A DNA stretch of 64,000 bases from Achromobacter denitrificans NBRC 15125 (GCF_001571365.1 NZ_BCTQ01000001.1:124001-188000), one strand, 5' to 3'. Shown: positions 17,930-27,147, counted from the first letter of the stretch. The notes: generated from the letters alone by a model not told the origin. Numbers and translations are program-made.

Positions 17930-20900
17930 ATGCCTGCTGCCAGCCTGATGCCCGCCCCCTCTCTCCCCGCCACCGCCGCGCCCCCCGTCCCCGCCACGGC
18001 CCCGACCCTGTCCGCGCTCAAGCCCGGCTCGCGCTACGCGCAACCCCGGCCTCCCGGCTCGGGCGACGCCTGGCTGCTGGCCGACCTGGCGCGCCAGGCG
18101 TCGGCGCCCGTGGTCATTCTTACGGCCGAGCCGGTCGAGGCCCAGCGCCTGGCGGAAGAGATCCAGCTGTTCGCCCCCGGCCTGCGCGTGCGCCAGCTCC
18201 CGGATTGGGAAACCCTGCCCTACGACGCGTTCTCGCCGCACCAGGACCTGATTTCGGAGCGCCTGCACACGCTGCATTCGCTGATGACGAAATCGGTGGA
18301 CGTGCTGACGGTGCCCATCACGACCGCGCTGTACCGGCTGGCCCCGCCCTCGTTCCTGGCGGCCTACACCTTTTCCTTCAAGCAGAAGGACAAGCTGAAC
18401 GAAGCGGCGCTGCGCGCCCAGCTCACGCTGGCCAACTACAACCACGTCACCCAGGTGACGGCGCCCGGCGAATTCTGCCTGCGCGGCGGGCTGATAGACC
18501 TGTTCCCCATGGGATCGGTCGTGCCCTACCGCCTGGACCTGTTCGACGACGAAATCGAAACCATCCGCAGCTTCGACGTGGACACGCAGCGCAGCCTGTA
18601 TCCGGTGCGCGAGGTGCAGTTGCTGCCCGGCCGCGAATTCCCGATGGACGAGGATTCGCGCACCCGCTTCCGCGCCCGCTTCCGCGAAGTGTTCGAAGGC
18701 GACCCGTCGCGCGCGCTGCCCTACAAGGACATCGGCAACGGCATCCCGTTCGCGGGCGTCGAGTACTACCTGCCGCTCTTCTTCGAAGAAACGGCGACCC
18801 TGTTCGACTACCTGACGGACGGCACGGTCACCGTCACCGTCGGCGACATCGACGACGCCATCCAGCGCTTCAACCAGGACACCGCCAGCCGCTACGGCTT
18901 TCTCAAGAGCGATCGCGAACGCCCGGTCCTGCCGCCCTCGGCTTTGTTCCTCGACAGCGAGGCGCTCTATTCCCGCCTGAAGGGCTTCCGCCGCCTGTCC
19001 CTGGGCGCGGGCGACCCGCATCCCGATTTCCGCGCCGCCCCCGACGTCAGCGTGGCGCGGCGCTCCGAGGATCCCATCGCCAAGCTGCGCGCCCTGGTCC
19101 AGACGAGCCAGACGCGGGTGCTGCTGTGCGCGGATTCCGCGGGCCGGCGCGAAACGCTGGTGCAGATGCTGAACGAATTCGGCGTGACGCCGGACGCGCA
19201 GCCCGACGCCATCGAGGCCTTCCTGGCCTCTGACGCCCATTTCGGCATCGTCGCCGCCCCGCTGTCCACCGGCTTCCAGCTGCCCCAGGCCAACCTGGTC
19301 TTCCTGACCGAGAACGACCTGTACCCGGGTCTCGCAGCCACCGGCCGGCGCGGTAAACGCGACCAGGAGCGCGCCAGCAACGTCGAGGCCATGGTGCGCG
19401 ACCTGTCCGAGCTGCGCGAGGGCGACCCAGTCGTCCATGCGCAGCACGGCATCGGCCGCTATCACGGCCTGGTCAATATGGACATGGGCGAAGGCAGGAT
19501 GGAATTCCTCCACCTCGAATACGCCAACGGCAGCACCCTGTACGTGCCGGTTTCGCAGCTGCACGTGATCGCCCGCTACAGCGGCGCCGATCCGGAGGCC
19601 GCTCCGCTGCACCAGCTGGGTTCGGGCCAATGGGACAAGGCGCGCCGCAAGGCGGCCAAGCAGGTGCGCGACACCGCGGCCGAGCTGCTGGCGCTGTACG
19701 CCCAGCGCGCCGCGCGCGAGGGGTATGCCTTCAACCTGCCGCTGAACGACTACCAGGCCTTCGCCGAAGGCTTCGGCTTCGAGGAAACCGTCGACCAGGC
19801 CGCCGCCATCGAAGCCGTCATCGCCGACATGACCTCCGGCCGCCCCATGGATCGACTGGTCTGCGGCGACGTGGGTTTCGGCAAGACGGAAGTCGCCCTG
19901 CGCGCCGCCTTCCTGGCCGTGGCCAACGGCAAGCAGGTGGCCCTGCTCTGCCCCACCACCCTGCTGGCCGAGCAGCATGCGCAGACCTTCTCCGACCGCT
20001 TCGCCGACTGGCCGGTGCGCGTCGTGGAACTGTCGCGCTTCCGTTCGGCCAAGGAAGTATCCGCCGCCATCGAGGGCATCAACGACGGCCGGGTCGACAT
20101 CGTCATCGGCACCCACAAGATCCTGTCCAAGGACGTCAAGTTCAAGCGGCTGGGCCTGGTCATCATCGACGAAGAGCACCGCTTCGGCGTGCGCCAGAAA
20201 GAGGCGCTGAAGGCGCTGCGCGCCGAGGTCGACGTGCTGACGCTGACCGCCACGCCGATTCCCCGCACGCTCGGCATGTCGCTGGAAGGCATCCGCGACT
20301 TCTCCGTCATCGCCACCGCGCCGCAGAAGCGGCTGGCGATCAAGACCTTCGTGCGGCGCGAGGACGGCAGCACGCTGCGCGAGGCGCTGCTGCGCGAGCT
20401 CAAGCGCGGCGGCCAGTGCTATTTCCTGCACAACGAGGTCGAGACCATCCACAATCGCCGCGCCCGGCTCGAAGAGCTGGTGCCCGAGGCCCGCATCGCC
20501 GTGGCCCACGGCCAGATGCCGGAACGCGAGCTGGAACAGGTGATGAAGGGCTTCTACCAGCAGCGCTACAACGTGCTGCTGTGCACCACCATCATCGAAA
20601 CCGGCATCGACGTGCCCAGCGCCAACACCATCGTGATCCACCGCGCCGACCGCTTCGGGCTGGCCCAGCTCCACCAGCTGCGCGGCCGCGTCGGACGCTC
20701 GCACCACCAGGCCTACGCCTACCTGCTGACCCCGGGCGAAGACGCGATCACCAACAACGCCAAGAAGCGCCTCGAAGCCATCCAGGCGATGGAGGAACTG
20801 GGTTCCGGTTTCTACCTCGCCATGCACGACCTCGAAATCCGGGGCACCGGCGAGGTGCTGGGGGACTCGCAGTCGGGCAATATCCAGGAAGTGGGCTTCT

Positions 20901-21412
20901 CGATGTACAACGAGATGCTCAACGAGGCCGTGCGGGCGCTGCGCGCCGGCGAGGAACCCGATCTCGACGCGCCCTTCAACCTGGCCTGCGAAGTCAACCT
21001 GCACGCGCCGGCGCTGCTGCCGTCGGATTACTGCGCCGACGTGCACGCGCGCCTGGGCATCTACAAGCGCCTGGCGCATGCCGCCGACGAGGACGACCTC
21101 ATCCACATCCAGGAAGAGCTGATCGACCGTTTCGGCAAGCTGCCCGAAGCCGCGCAGACGCTGCTCGCCACCCATCGCCTGCGCCTGGCCGCGCAGCCGC
21201 TGGGCATCGTCAAGATCGACGCCAGCGAAACCCAGGCCTTGCTGCAATTCGGTCCCAAGACCACCGTGGACCCGGCCAGGATCATCGAACTCGTCCAGCG
21301 CCAGCGCCACATCAAACTGGCGGGACAGGATAAATTGCGGGTCGAGATCAAGGCCCCGCAGGTGCCGGCCCGCGCCGACGCCGTGCGCGCAGTGCTGCGC
21401 GCCTTGAAGTAA
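17930..21412 (+). CDS. mfd: Transcription-repair coupling factor Mfd
   Basis: A 1160-residue DNA translocase that removes RNA polymerase stalled at lesions and recruits UvrA. It contains an N-terminal UvrB-like region (about 30-350), a CarD-like RNA-polymerase interaction domain (about 500-575, GDPVVHAQHGIGRYHG), a RecG-like helicase core with Walker A GDVGFGKTEVALRA (about 645) and the box IDEEHRFG, the QLRGRVGRS motif VI, and a C-terminal TRCF domain. The first 20 or so residues are a nonconserved Ala/Pro-rich leader, so ATG 17948 or a later start cannot be excluded. Confidence 0.96.
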   Translation: MPAASLMPAPSLPATAAPPVPATAPTLSALKPGSRYAQPRPPGSGDAWLLADLARQASAPVVILTAEPVEAQRLAEEIQLFAPGLRVRQLPDWETLPYDAFSPHQDLISERLHTLHSLMTKSVDVLTVPITTALYRLAPPSFLAAYTFSFKQKDKLNEAALRAQLTLANYNHVTQVTAPGEFCLRGGLIDLFPMGSVVPYRLDLFDDEIETIRSFDVDTQRSLYPVREVQLLPGREFPMDEDSRTRFRARFREVFEGDPSRALPYKDIGNGIPFAGVEYYLPLFFEETATLFDYLTDGTVTVTVGDIDDAIQRFNQDTASRYGFLKSDRERPVLPPSALFLDSEALYSRLKGFRRLSLGAGDPHPDFRAAPDVSVARRSEDPIAKLRALVQTSQTRVLLCADSAGRRETLVQMLNEFGVTPDAQPDAIEAFLASDAHFGIVAAPLSTGFQLPQANLVFLTENDLYPGLAATGRRGKRDQERASNVEAMVRDLSELREGDPVVHAQHGIGRYHGLVNMDMGEGRMEFLHLEYANGSTLYVPVSQLHVIARYSGADPEAAPLHQLGSGQWDKARRKAAKQVRDTAAELLALYAQRAAREGYAFNLPLNDYQAFAEGFGFEETVDQAAAIEAVIADMTSGRPMDRLVCGDVGFGKTEVALRAAFLAVANGKQVALLCPTTLLAEQHAQTFSDRFADWPVRVVELSRFRSAKEVSAAIEGINDGRVDIVIGTHKILSKDVKFKRLGLVIIDEEHRFGVRQKEALKALRAEVDVLTLTATPIPRTLGMSLEGIRDFSVIATAPQKRLAIKTFVRREDGSTLREALLRELKRGGQCYFLHNEVETIHNRRARLEELVPEARIAVAHGQMPERELEQVMKGFYQQRYNVLLCTTIIETGIDVPSANTIVIHRADRFGLAQLHQLRGRVGRSHHQAYAYLLTPGEDAITNNAKKRLEAIQAMEELGSGFYLAMHDLEIRGTGEVLGDSQSGNIQEVGFSMYNEMLNEAVRALRAGEEPDLDAPFNLACEVNLHAPALLPSDYCADVHARLGIYKRLAHAADEDDLIHIQEELIDRFGKLPEAAQTLLATHRLRLAAQPLGIVKIDASETQALLQFGPKTTVDPARIIELVQRQRHIKLAGQDKLRVEIKAPQVPARADAVRAVLRALK

Positions 21413-21435
21413 CCCTACCCATCATTCGGCTTCCT

Positions 21436-22293
21436 ATGACTACCCATCACCTTGTCGTCCAATCCCCCGCCCTGAGCGTCGAACACGCGGAGCAACTGGC
21501 GGCCCTGGCCCAGGCGCAGGGCGTCGCGCGCATCAGCGCCACCGCCGCCCGGCTGCTCGACGTGCAGCACGACGACCAGACCCGCGCCGACGTCGTGGGC
21601 TGGGCCGAACGGCATGGCGTCGACACCGCCTTCCTGCCGGCGGGCCTGAAGCTCTCGGCCTGCAAGGTACTGGCCATGGACATGGACTCCACGCTGATCA
21701 ACATCGAGTGCATCGACGAGATCGCGGGCGTGGCGGGGCTGAAGGACAAGGTGTCCGAAATCACCGAGGCCGCGATGCGCGGTGAAATCAAGGACTTCTC
21801 CGAAAGCCTGCGCCGCCGGGTCGCCCTGCTCGAAGGCGTGCCAGCCAGCGCGCTGGAACAGGTGTACGAGGAAAAACTGCGCCTGAACCCGGGCGCCGAG
21901 CGCCTGGTCTCCACGGCCCAGGCCGCGGGCATCAAGGTGCTGCTGGTGTCCGGCGGCTTCACCTTCTTCACGGAGCGCCTGCGCGAGCGCCTGAAGCTGG
22001 ACAGCGCCCATGCCAACACCCTGGAGATCGCCAACGGCGTGCTGACCGGCAAGGTGGTCGGCGACATCCTGGACGCCGACGCCAAGGCCGCGCACCTGCA
22101 GGCATTCGCCCGCCAGCACGGCGCGGCCACGGAACAGATCATCGCCATGGGCGACGGCGCCAACGACCTGAAGATGCTGGCCGCGGCGGGATTCCCCGTG
22201 GCCTATCACGCCAAGCCGCTGGTGCGCCAGCAGACCCGCTACGCGCTCAACGTGTCCGGACTGGACGGCGTGCTCAACTGGTTCGAAGACTGA
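21436..22293 (+). CDS. serB: Phosphoserine phosphatase SerB
   Basis: Last step of serine synthesis. The 285-residue protein has an N-terminal ACT-like regulatory region (about 1-75) and a HAD phosphatase core with nucleophile D82 and acid D84 in MDMDSTLINIECIDE. SGGFTFFTERL (motif II) and GDGANDLKML (motif III) follow. It lies 23 bases after mfd on the same strand and may share its transcript. The downstream gap is full of repeats. Confidence 0.95.
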   Translation: MTTHHLVVQSPALSVEHAEQLAALAQAQGVARISATAARLLDVQHDDQTRADVVGWAERHGVDTAFLPAGLKLSACKVLAMDMDSTLINIECIDEIAGVAGLKDKVSEITEAAMRGEIKDFSESLRRRVALLEGVPASALEQVYEEKLRLNPGAERLVSTAQAAGIKVLLVSGGFTFFTERLRERLKLDSAHANTLEIANGVLTGKVVGDILDADAKAAHLQAFARQHGAATEQIIAMGDGANDLKMLAAAGFPVAYHAKPLVRQQTRYALNVSGLDGVLNWFED

Positions 22294-22301
22294 GCGCCTG
22301 C

Positions 22302-22379
22302 GAACCGCGGACAGACCTGGCCCGAAAGCCGAGCGGTTGGGAACCGCGGACTGACTTGGTCCGAAAGCCGAGCGGGAGG
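22302..22379. repeat. 39-bp tandem direct repeat, two copies
   Basis: Copy 1 (22302-22340) and copy 2 (22341-22379) both begin GAACCGCGGAC and share CCGAAAGCCGAGCGG near their ends, with about five mismatches in 39. They abut exactly and start nine bases after the serB stop. They contain the self-complementary hexamer CCGCGG. No coding function is evident. Confidence 0.8.
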
Positions 22380-22416
22380 GACCGGCGCAGCCCGTCCCGG
22401 GAGAGGCGTTGCGCGG

Positions 22417-22574
22417 GCGATGGGTTGCGCGCGTTGAGCGTCGGCGTATTTGCGGCAGTCAGGGCGCGCTGCACCCATCCTACGTTATTCGCCCGCCTTG
22501 CCCTTCCGTAGGATGGGTGCAGCGCGCGACACCCTCCGCAAGAACAACAACCATCAACGCGCGCAACCCATCGC
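22417..22574. repeat. 158-bp nested palindromic element (REP/MITE-like)
   Basis: Two perfect inverted repeats are nested. The outer arms are 21 bp (22417-22437 and 22554-22574; core GCGATGGGTTGCGCGCG). The inner arms are 20 bp (22464-22483 and 22508-22527; core CTGCACCCATCCTAC) around a 24-base loop. The 26-base segments between inner and outer arms are of equal length on both sides and still share TTGCGG in register, so the whole element is a decayed long palindrome. The GTAGGATGGGTGCAGCG motif resembles short repeats scattered in many proteobacterial genomes. It lies between convergent serB and bfrD. Confidence 0.85.
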
Positions 22575-22586
22575 ATCGCAATAAAA

Positions 22587-22619
22587 AAAAGCCAGCCAGG
22601 AAGCTCCCGGCTGGCTTTT
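22587..22619. terminator. Bidirectional terminator between serB and the bfrD-like gene
   Basis: An 11-bp stem AAAAGCCAGCC (22587-22597)/GGCTGGCTTTT (22609-22619) has eight A on its left side and T residues on its right. The long A run makes it strong for the minus-strand receptor gene that ends at 22638. It also serves serB readthrough. Confidence 0.9.
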
Positions 22620-22637
22620 CCATTCCCGCTGGCGGGA

Positions 22638-24878
22638 TCAGTAGCGCATGCGCAGCGACAGCAGCGCGGCGCGACCGGTGCCCAGCGCGGCATAGTGCGC
22701 GGCATAGGCCTTGGTGTAGTACGTCTCGTCGAAGATGTTCAGCACATTCAGCTGGGCCGACACGCGTTCGTTGAAGTCGTAGGACGCCATGGCATCGAAG
22801 CGCCAGTACGAGGGCACCCAGCGCGCCTTGGGCGTGCCGTCGGCGTTCTTCGTCGAATCCGAATTGCCGTACACCTTGTCCACGTAGTACGCGCCGCCGC
22901 CCACGGTCAGCTTGGGCAGCACCTTGTAGGTGGTCCACAGGCTGAACGCGTTGCGCGGGGTGTTGGGCAGGTCCTGGCCGACTGCGCCGCTGTTGAAGGC
23001 GCCCTTGGTCATTTCGCTGTTCATGAAGGTGTAGCCGCCGAACACGTTCCAACGGGGCGTGATGCTGCCCGAGAAGCCCAGTTCGATGCCGCGCACCTTG
23101 GCTTCGCCGATCTGCTCGGTTTCGGTCGCCGACACGGCCACGCTGGTGTTCTTGCGAATGTCCTGGAAGGCCGCGGCCGACAGGGTCAGGCGGTCGTCGA
23201 ACACCTGCCACTTCGTGCCCAGCTCGACGGTCCGGCTCTTTTCCGGTTCGAGCGACTGGCTGGTCATCGTGGCGGCGTCGCTGATCGCGCCGGCGGCGAT
23301 CGCCGAAGGCGTCGACGAAGTGCCGTAGGTGGCGTAGATCGTGCCGTTCGGCAGCGGCTTGTAGGCCAGGCCGACCTGGTAGTTGAAGAGGTTGTCCTCG
23401 CGGCTGGTGCTGTAGAACGCGGGCGTGCCGGCCGGATCGTTGCGGCCGCGCGCGATGTTGCTGCCGCTGGTGCGGTAGTTGTCCCAGCGCATGCCCAGGC
23501 TGGCTTGCCACTGTTCGTTGAACTTGATGGTGTCGAAGCCGTAGAGCGCCACCGTATCGGTGTTGTAGCGCGCGGGATTGTCGTTGCGCTGCAGGCGGCC
23601 CGGGTACGAAACGTGCGGATCCGGATCCCACAGCGACGCGCACATCGCCGAGACACGGGTGCAATTGGTGCTGGTCGGAACGCCGGACTCGGTATAGCCG
23701 TCCTTGTCCTGCTTGATGTTGCTGTACTCGAAGCCCAGGTCGAAGGAGTGCTTCAGGCTGCCGGTCTCGAATTCGCCGGTCAGGTCGGTCTGGTTGGCGA
23801 AGCTCTTGGTGACGTAATAGCCCGACTTGAGCGCGCGGTACACCAGGCCCTTGGGCACGTTGCCCTTGCTGTCGTCAGGATTGGTGGCGGCGAAGTCGGT
23901 AGTGCCGCGGCCGTAACGCACCACGTTGCGCAGTTGCAGCTTGTCCGAGAAGTCGTGCTGGAAGTCGACGGTGGCGACGTCGTCGCGCGTCTTCATGAAG
24001 TCGCGGCCGGTCAGGCCGTAGAAGCTCTTGCGGCTCACGCCCATCGTCTCCGTCACCGGCTGACCCGTCTTCGGGTCATACGGAATGGAGTAGTCGGGCA
24101 TGCTGTCGTCTTGGTAGTGGTAGTAGCTCAGCGTGATGCGGGTCGGCGTGCCCACGCCCAGCGTCAGCGACGGCGCGACGCCCCAGCGCTCGAAATCCAC
24201 CGCATTGTCGCGGCCCGGCACGTCGCCCTTGTTGCCCATCACGTTCAGGCGGAAGGCCGCCTTGTCGTCCAGGCGCCAGTTGCTGTCGATCGTGGCGCGG
24301 TAGTTGTTGTCCGTGCCGATCTGCACCGTGCCTTCGGTGAAGTCCGTGGGCTTGGGCGTCTTGCTGATCATGTTGATGCTGCCGCCCGCGCCGCCCCGGC
24401 CCGAATACACGGAGTCCGGGCCCTTGATCACTTCCACCTCTTCCAGGTTGAAGGTGTCGCGCACCTGCGTGCTGGAATCGCGGATGCCGTCCAGGAAGAG
24501 GCTGCCCGCGGAGTTCTGGCCGCGGATGATGGGCAGGTCGCCGCCCGGGCGGCCGCCTTCACCGGCGCCGAACGTAATGCCCGGCGAGTTGCGCAGCACG
24601 TCCTGCAGCGTCGAGGCCGACTGGTCCTGGATCACCTGCTTGGGCACCACCTGGATGGTGCGCGGCGTATCCAGCAAGGGCGCGGTCATCTTGGGCGACG
24701 GCACCGTGGTGGTCTGGTACGAAGACCCCTCGCCTTCCACGCGCACCGGCGCGAGCTGCGTCACGCCGTCGCCGGACTGGGCGGAGGCATAAGGGCTGAT
24801 GAACAGGGCGGGAACTGCGATGGCGGCGGCCAGCGAGGTAGTGAGCGTATTCAGCGAATACGAATCTTGGGGCTTCAA
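22638..24878 (-). CDS. bfrD: TonB-dependent catechol-type siderophore receptor, BfrD-like
   Basis: A 746-residue outer-membrane iron receptor. After a signal peptide ending ASA, a TonB-box-like stretch (LAPVRVEG) precedes the plug (about 60-170, DTPRTIQVVPKQVIQDQ ... IKGPDSVYSGRGGAGGSINM). A 22-strand barrel ends in an aromatic residue. The sequence resembles BfrD of Bordetella, which also lies next to nuo there. I chose TTG 24878: it has GGAGA seven bases upstream and gives a clean signal peptide. A TTG at 24905 would put the Fur-like site inside the gene. It presumably imports catecholate iron chelates with TonB/ExbBD. Confidence 0.9.
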   Translation of the reverse strand: MKPQDSYSLNTLTTSLAAAIAVPALFISPYASAQSGDGVTQLAPVRVEGEGSSYQTTTVPSPKMTAPLLDTPRTIQVVPKQVIQDQSASTLQDVLRNSPGITFGAGEGGRPGGDLPIIRGQNSAGSLFLDGIRDSSTQVRDTFNLEEVEVIKGPDSVYSGRGGAGGSINMISKTPKPTDFTEGTVQIGTDNNYRATIDSNWRLDDKAAFRLNVMGNKGDVPGRDNAVDFERWGVAPSLTLGVGTPTRITLSYYHYQDDSMPDYSIPYDPKTGQPVTETMGVSRKSFYGLTGRDFMKTRDDVATVDFQHDFSDKLQLRNVVRYGRGTTDFAATNPDDSKGNVPKGLVYRALKSGYYVTKSFANQTDLTGEFETGSLKHSFDLGFEYSNIKQDKDGYTESGVPTSTNCTRVSAMCASLWDPDPHVSYPGRLQRNDNPARYNTDTVALYGFDTIKFNEQWQASLGMRWDNYRTSGSNIARGRNDPAGTPAFYSTSREDNLFNYQVGLAYKPLPNGTIYATYGTSSTPSAIAAGAISDAATMTSQSLEPEKSRTVELGTKWQVFDDRLTLSAAAFQDIRKNTSVAVSATETEQIGEAKVRGIELGFSGSITPRWNVFGGYTFMNSEMTKGAFNSGAVGQDLPNTPRNAFSLWTTYKVLPKLTVGGGAYYVDKVYGNSDSTKNADGTPKARWVPSYWRFDAMASYDFNERVSAQLNVLNIFDETYYTKAYAAHYAALGTGRAALLSLRMRY

Positions 24879-24897
24879 ACCAGCTTCTCCAATTGTG

Positions 24898-24916
24898 AAT
24901 AGCAACGATTCTTGTT
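24898..24916 (-). promoter_or_regulatory. Candidate Fur box upstream of the bfrD-like gene
   Basis: Read on the minus strand, the 19-mer AACAAGAATCGTTGCTATT matches the form AATGAGAATCGTTATCATT at 14 positions, including the GAATCGTT centre. It ends 20 bases before the proposed TTG start, where a Fur repressor would block transcription or initiation under iron-replete conditions. Iron control is expected for this receptor family. Confidence 0.5.
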
Positions 24917-25261
24917 TTTTTAACGTTTGCGATTCTGAACCCGCTGGCTGAATGAAACCTGAACGAAGTATCCAAACCCATCCAAAAGATGAAAAAACAA
25001 CACCTGGCCCCGGGTTTTAGGCGTCTGCATGCCGCTTGCGACCTGTCGGGGTCGGACCCTTTAAGGGCTTTTAAATTCTGACAAGAATCTGAATTATTGG
25101 CTCGTCCGCGCAAATCGTTGCAGCCCTGTGCCTGCCGCCCGGCATGCGAGCTTCACCGCCCTTCCCGCCAGGTCCCCTTCCCCCTGAAAATCCGCGCCCG
25201 CCGCGCAGGAACGGCTTCAGGCGTCGCCGACGCGACGGCCGGTGCCCATATGCCTACCCGC
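24917..25261. other. Gap between the bfrD-like gene and the nuo/DUF2818 terminator
   Basis: I see no convincing gene in about 345 bases. An 89-codon plus-strand frame (25097-25366) has basic low-complexity composition, no ribosome site, and runs through the terminator into DUF2818, so I consider it spurious. The half nearest the receptor is comparatively AT-rich and should hold its promoter. A second weak Fur-like stretch (GACAAGAATCTGAATTATT, starting at about 25080) matches at only about 12 of 19 positions. Confidence 0.6.
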
Positions 25262-25289
25262 AAAAAAAAACGCCCTACAGGGGCGTTTT
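25262..25289 (-). terminator. Rho-independent terminator of the nuo operon
   Basis: On the minus strand the stem AAAACGCCC/GGGCGTTTT closes a 5-base loop and is followed by nine T (the A run at 25262-25270). It lies 20 bases after the DUF2818 stop and is the only strong terminator on this strand within 15 kb of the nuo genes. The fifteen genes upstream can therefore be one transcript. Confidence 0.9.
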
Positions 25290-25308
25290 CTTCGGGGACG
25301 GATATTGC

Positions 25309-25638
25309 TCAGGTCCGCAGGCGCGGATGGCGCTTGAACAGATACCGGTACACGAACCCCGGATAGGCCAGCACCAGGTACAGGCTCAGCGTGATCGCGT
25401 AGAACTCCCAGGTCTGGGAGAAGCGGTTGCCCAGCGTGGACTCGAAGGCAAAGCCCAGGGCACCCACGATGGCGTAGAACACCAGCACTTCGACCAGGCG
25501 GACCCAGAACGGCTTGACCGCCGCCGCCCCGCCCCGCTTCCAGGGCATGACGGCGAACACCCGCTCGGTGAGGAACGGGAGATTCGCGCTGACCAGGGCC
25601 AGCGCGATCAGCAGCCATACCGCCAAAGTCTGGTTCAT
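25309..25638 (-). CDS. DUF2818 family membrane protein
   Basis: A 109-residue protein with three hydrophobic segments (about 5-27, 48-68, 78-97) and a basic C-terminus (RYLFKRHPRLRT). It belongs to DUF2818, a family of unknown function that in betaproteobacteria is usually found directly behind nuoN. It starts 15 bases after the nuoN stop and precedes the operon terminator. Its place and membrane topology suggest a role in complex I assembly or stability, but that is only inference from position. Confidence 0.85.
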   Translation of the reverse strand: MNQTLAVWLLIALALVSANLPFLTERVFAVMPWKRGGAAAVKPFWVRLVEVLVFYAIVGALGFAFESTLGNRFSQTWEFYAITLSLYLVLAYPGFVYRYLFKRHPRLRT

Positions 25639-25653
25639 GGCCCCGTTTTCCGT

Positions 25654-27138
25654 TTACATGCTCAGCGAGCTGCGGATGGCCTGCACGCACAGCGCCATCA
25701 AGCCGCCCGGCAACAGGCCCAGCACCAGGATGAGCGCGCCGTTGATCGACAGCACGCCGCGCTGGCCGGCCGTGGCCACCATGGGCGCGGCGTCGGCCGC
25801 CGGCTCGTCGAAGTACACGACCTTGACCACGCGCAGGTAGTAGAACGCGCCGATCAGCGAGAACAGCACCGCGATCACGGCCAGCGTCACGTGGCCGGCG
25901 CTGATCAGCGCCTGCAGCACGGCCAGCTTGGCGTAGAAGCCCACCAGCGGCGGGATGCCGGCCAGCGAGAACATCAGCAGCAGAATGATGGCGGCGTGCC
26001 ACGGGCTGCGGCGGTTCAGGCCCTTCAGGTCATCGATCTGCTCGCACTCGAAACCCTGGCGCGACAGCAGCAGCACGATGCCGAAGCTGGCCAGCGTCGT
26101 CAGCACGTAGGTCAGCATGTAGAACAGCGACGCGCCGTAGGCGGCGGACGACAGGTCCGGCTTGCCGGCGACCGAGCCCGACATCAGGCCCAGCAGCACG
26201 AAGCCCATGTGCGAGATGGTCGAGTAGGCCAGCATGCGCTTGAAGTTGGTCTGGGCGATGGCGGTCAGGTTACCGATGGCCAGCGACAGCACCGCGAGGA
26301 TCATCAGCATCGGCTGCCAGTCGGCGGCCAGGCCGTGCAGGCCGTCCACCAGCAGGCGCAGCGTGATCGCGAAAGCGGCCAGCTTGGGCGCGGCGCCCAG
26401 GATCAGCGTCACGGCCGTGGGCGAACCCTGGTAGACGTCGGGCACCCACATGTGGAACGGCACGGCGCCGAGCTTGAACGCCAGGCCCGAAACCAGGAAC
26501 ACGATGCCGAACACCAGGGCCAGCTTCTCGGCCTTGCCCGACGCGATGACCTTGGCGATTTCGGCCAGGTCCAGGTGGCCGGTGGCCCCGTAGACCATGG
26601 ACATGCCGTAGAGCAGGAAGCCCGAGGCCAGCGCGCCCAGCACGAAGTACTTCATGGCGGCTTCGGTGGCCACGACGTTGTCGCGGCGCAGCGCGATCAG
26701 CGCGTACAGCGCCAGCGACATCAGCTCCAGGCCCAGGTAGATGGAGATCAGGTTCCCGGAGGAGATCATGACCATCTGGCCCAGCAGGGCGAACAGCGTC
26801 AGCACATAGAGCTCGCCGCCGCGGAGCATGTCGCGCACCTGGGCGTAGACGCGGCCGTACACCAGGGTGACGGCGACCGCGATGTAGGACGCGATCTTCA
26901 GCAGGTGCGACAGTTCGTCGGCCACGTACAGGCCGTTGAAGGTCGATCCGGCCACGCCGTTCTTCCATTGCACCGCCGACACGACGGTCAGCACGCCCAA
27001 TGCAAGCATGGTCAACAGGAACGTCGGCTTGCGCTCGGGGTGATTGCTGACCGCGTCGATGAGCAGGATAGCCAGGCCGAAAACCAGCAAGAGGATTTCC
27101 GGTGTCGCCAGGGCGAAATCGATTTGGGATTGCATCAT
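25654..27138 (-). CDS. nuoN: NADH-quinone oxidoreductase subunit N
   Basis: A 494-residue antiporter-like subunit of complex I with about 14 membrane helices. The [26 protein letters not shown] region, [15 protein letters not shown] and the buried charged residues of the [17 protein letters not shown] helix are typical NuoN features. It is the last nuo gene; it starts nine bases after the nuoM stop. Confidence 0.96.
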   Translation of the reverse strand: MMQSQIDFALATPEILLLVFGLAILLIDAVSNHPERKPTFLLTMLALGVLTVVSAVQWKNGVAGSTFNGLYVADELSHLLKIASYIAVAVTLVYGRVYAQVRDMLRGGELYVLTLFALLGQMVMISSGNLISIYLGLELMSLALYALIALRRDNVVATEAAMKYFVLGALASGFLLYGMSMVYGATGHLDLAEIAKVIASGKAEKLALVFGIVFLVSGLAFKLGAVPFHMWVPDVYQGSPTAVTLILGAAPKLAAFAITLRLLVDGLHGLAADWQPMLMILAVLSLAIGNLTAIAQTNFKRMLAYSTISHMGFVLLGLMSGSVAGKPDLSSAAYGASLFYMLTYVLTTLASFGIVLLLSRQGFECEQIDDLKGLNRRSPWHAAIILLLMFSLAGIPPLVGFYAKLAVLQALISAGHVTLAVIAVLFSLIGAFYYLRVVKVVYFDEPAADAAPMVATAGQRGVLSINGALILVLGLLPGGLMALCVQAIRSSLSM

Positions 27139-27147
27139 TGTCTTGTC

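Noticed and set aside
17930-21412. Frameshift or domain loss in mfd
   Set aside because: All expected domains and motifs are present in order in one 1160-residue frame.
22239-22478. Short minus-strand frames over the serB 3' region
   Set aside because: Their repetitive peptides come from the 39-bp tandem DNA repeat and the palindrome; no ribosome site.
25097-25366. An 89-codon frame upstream of the nuo terminator
   Set aside because: It crosses the terminator hairpin, has no ribosome site and overlaps DUF2818; judged noise.
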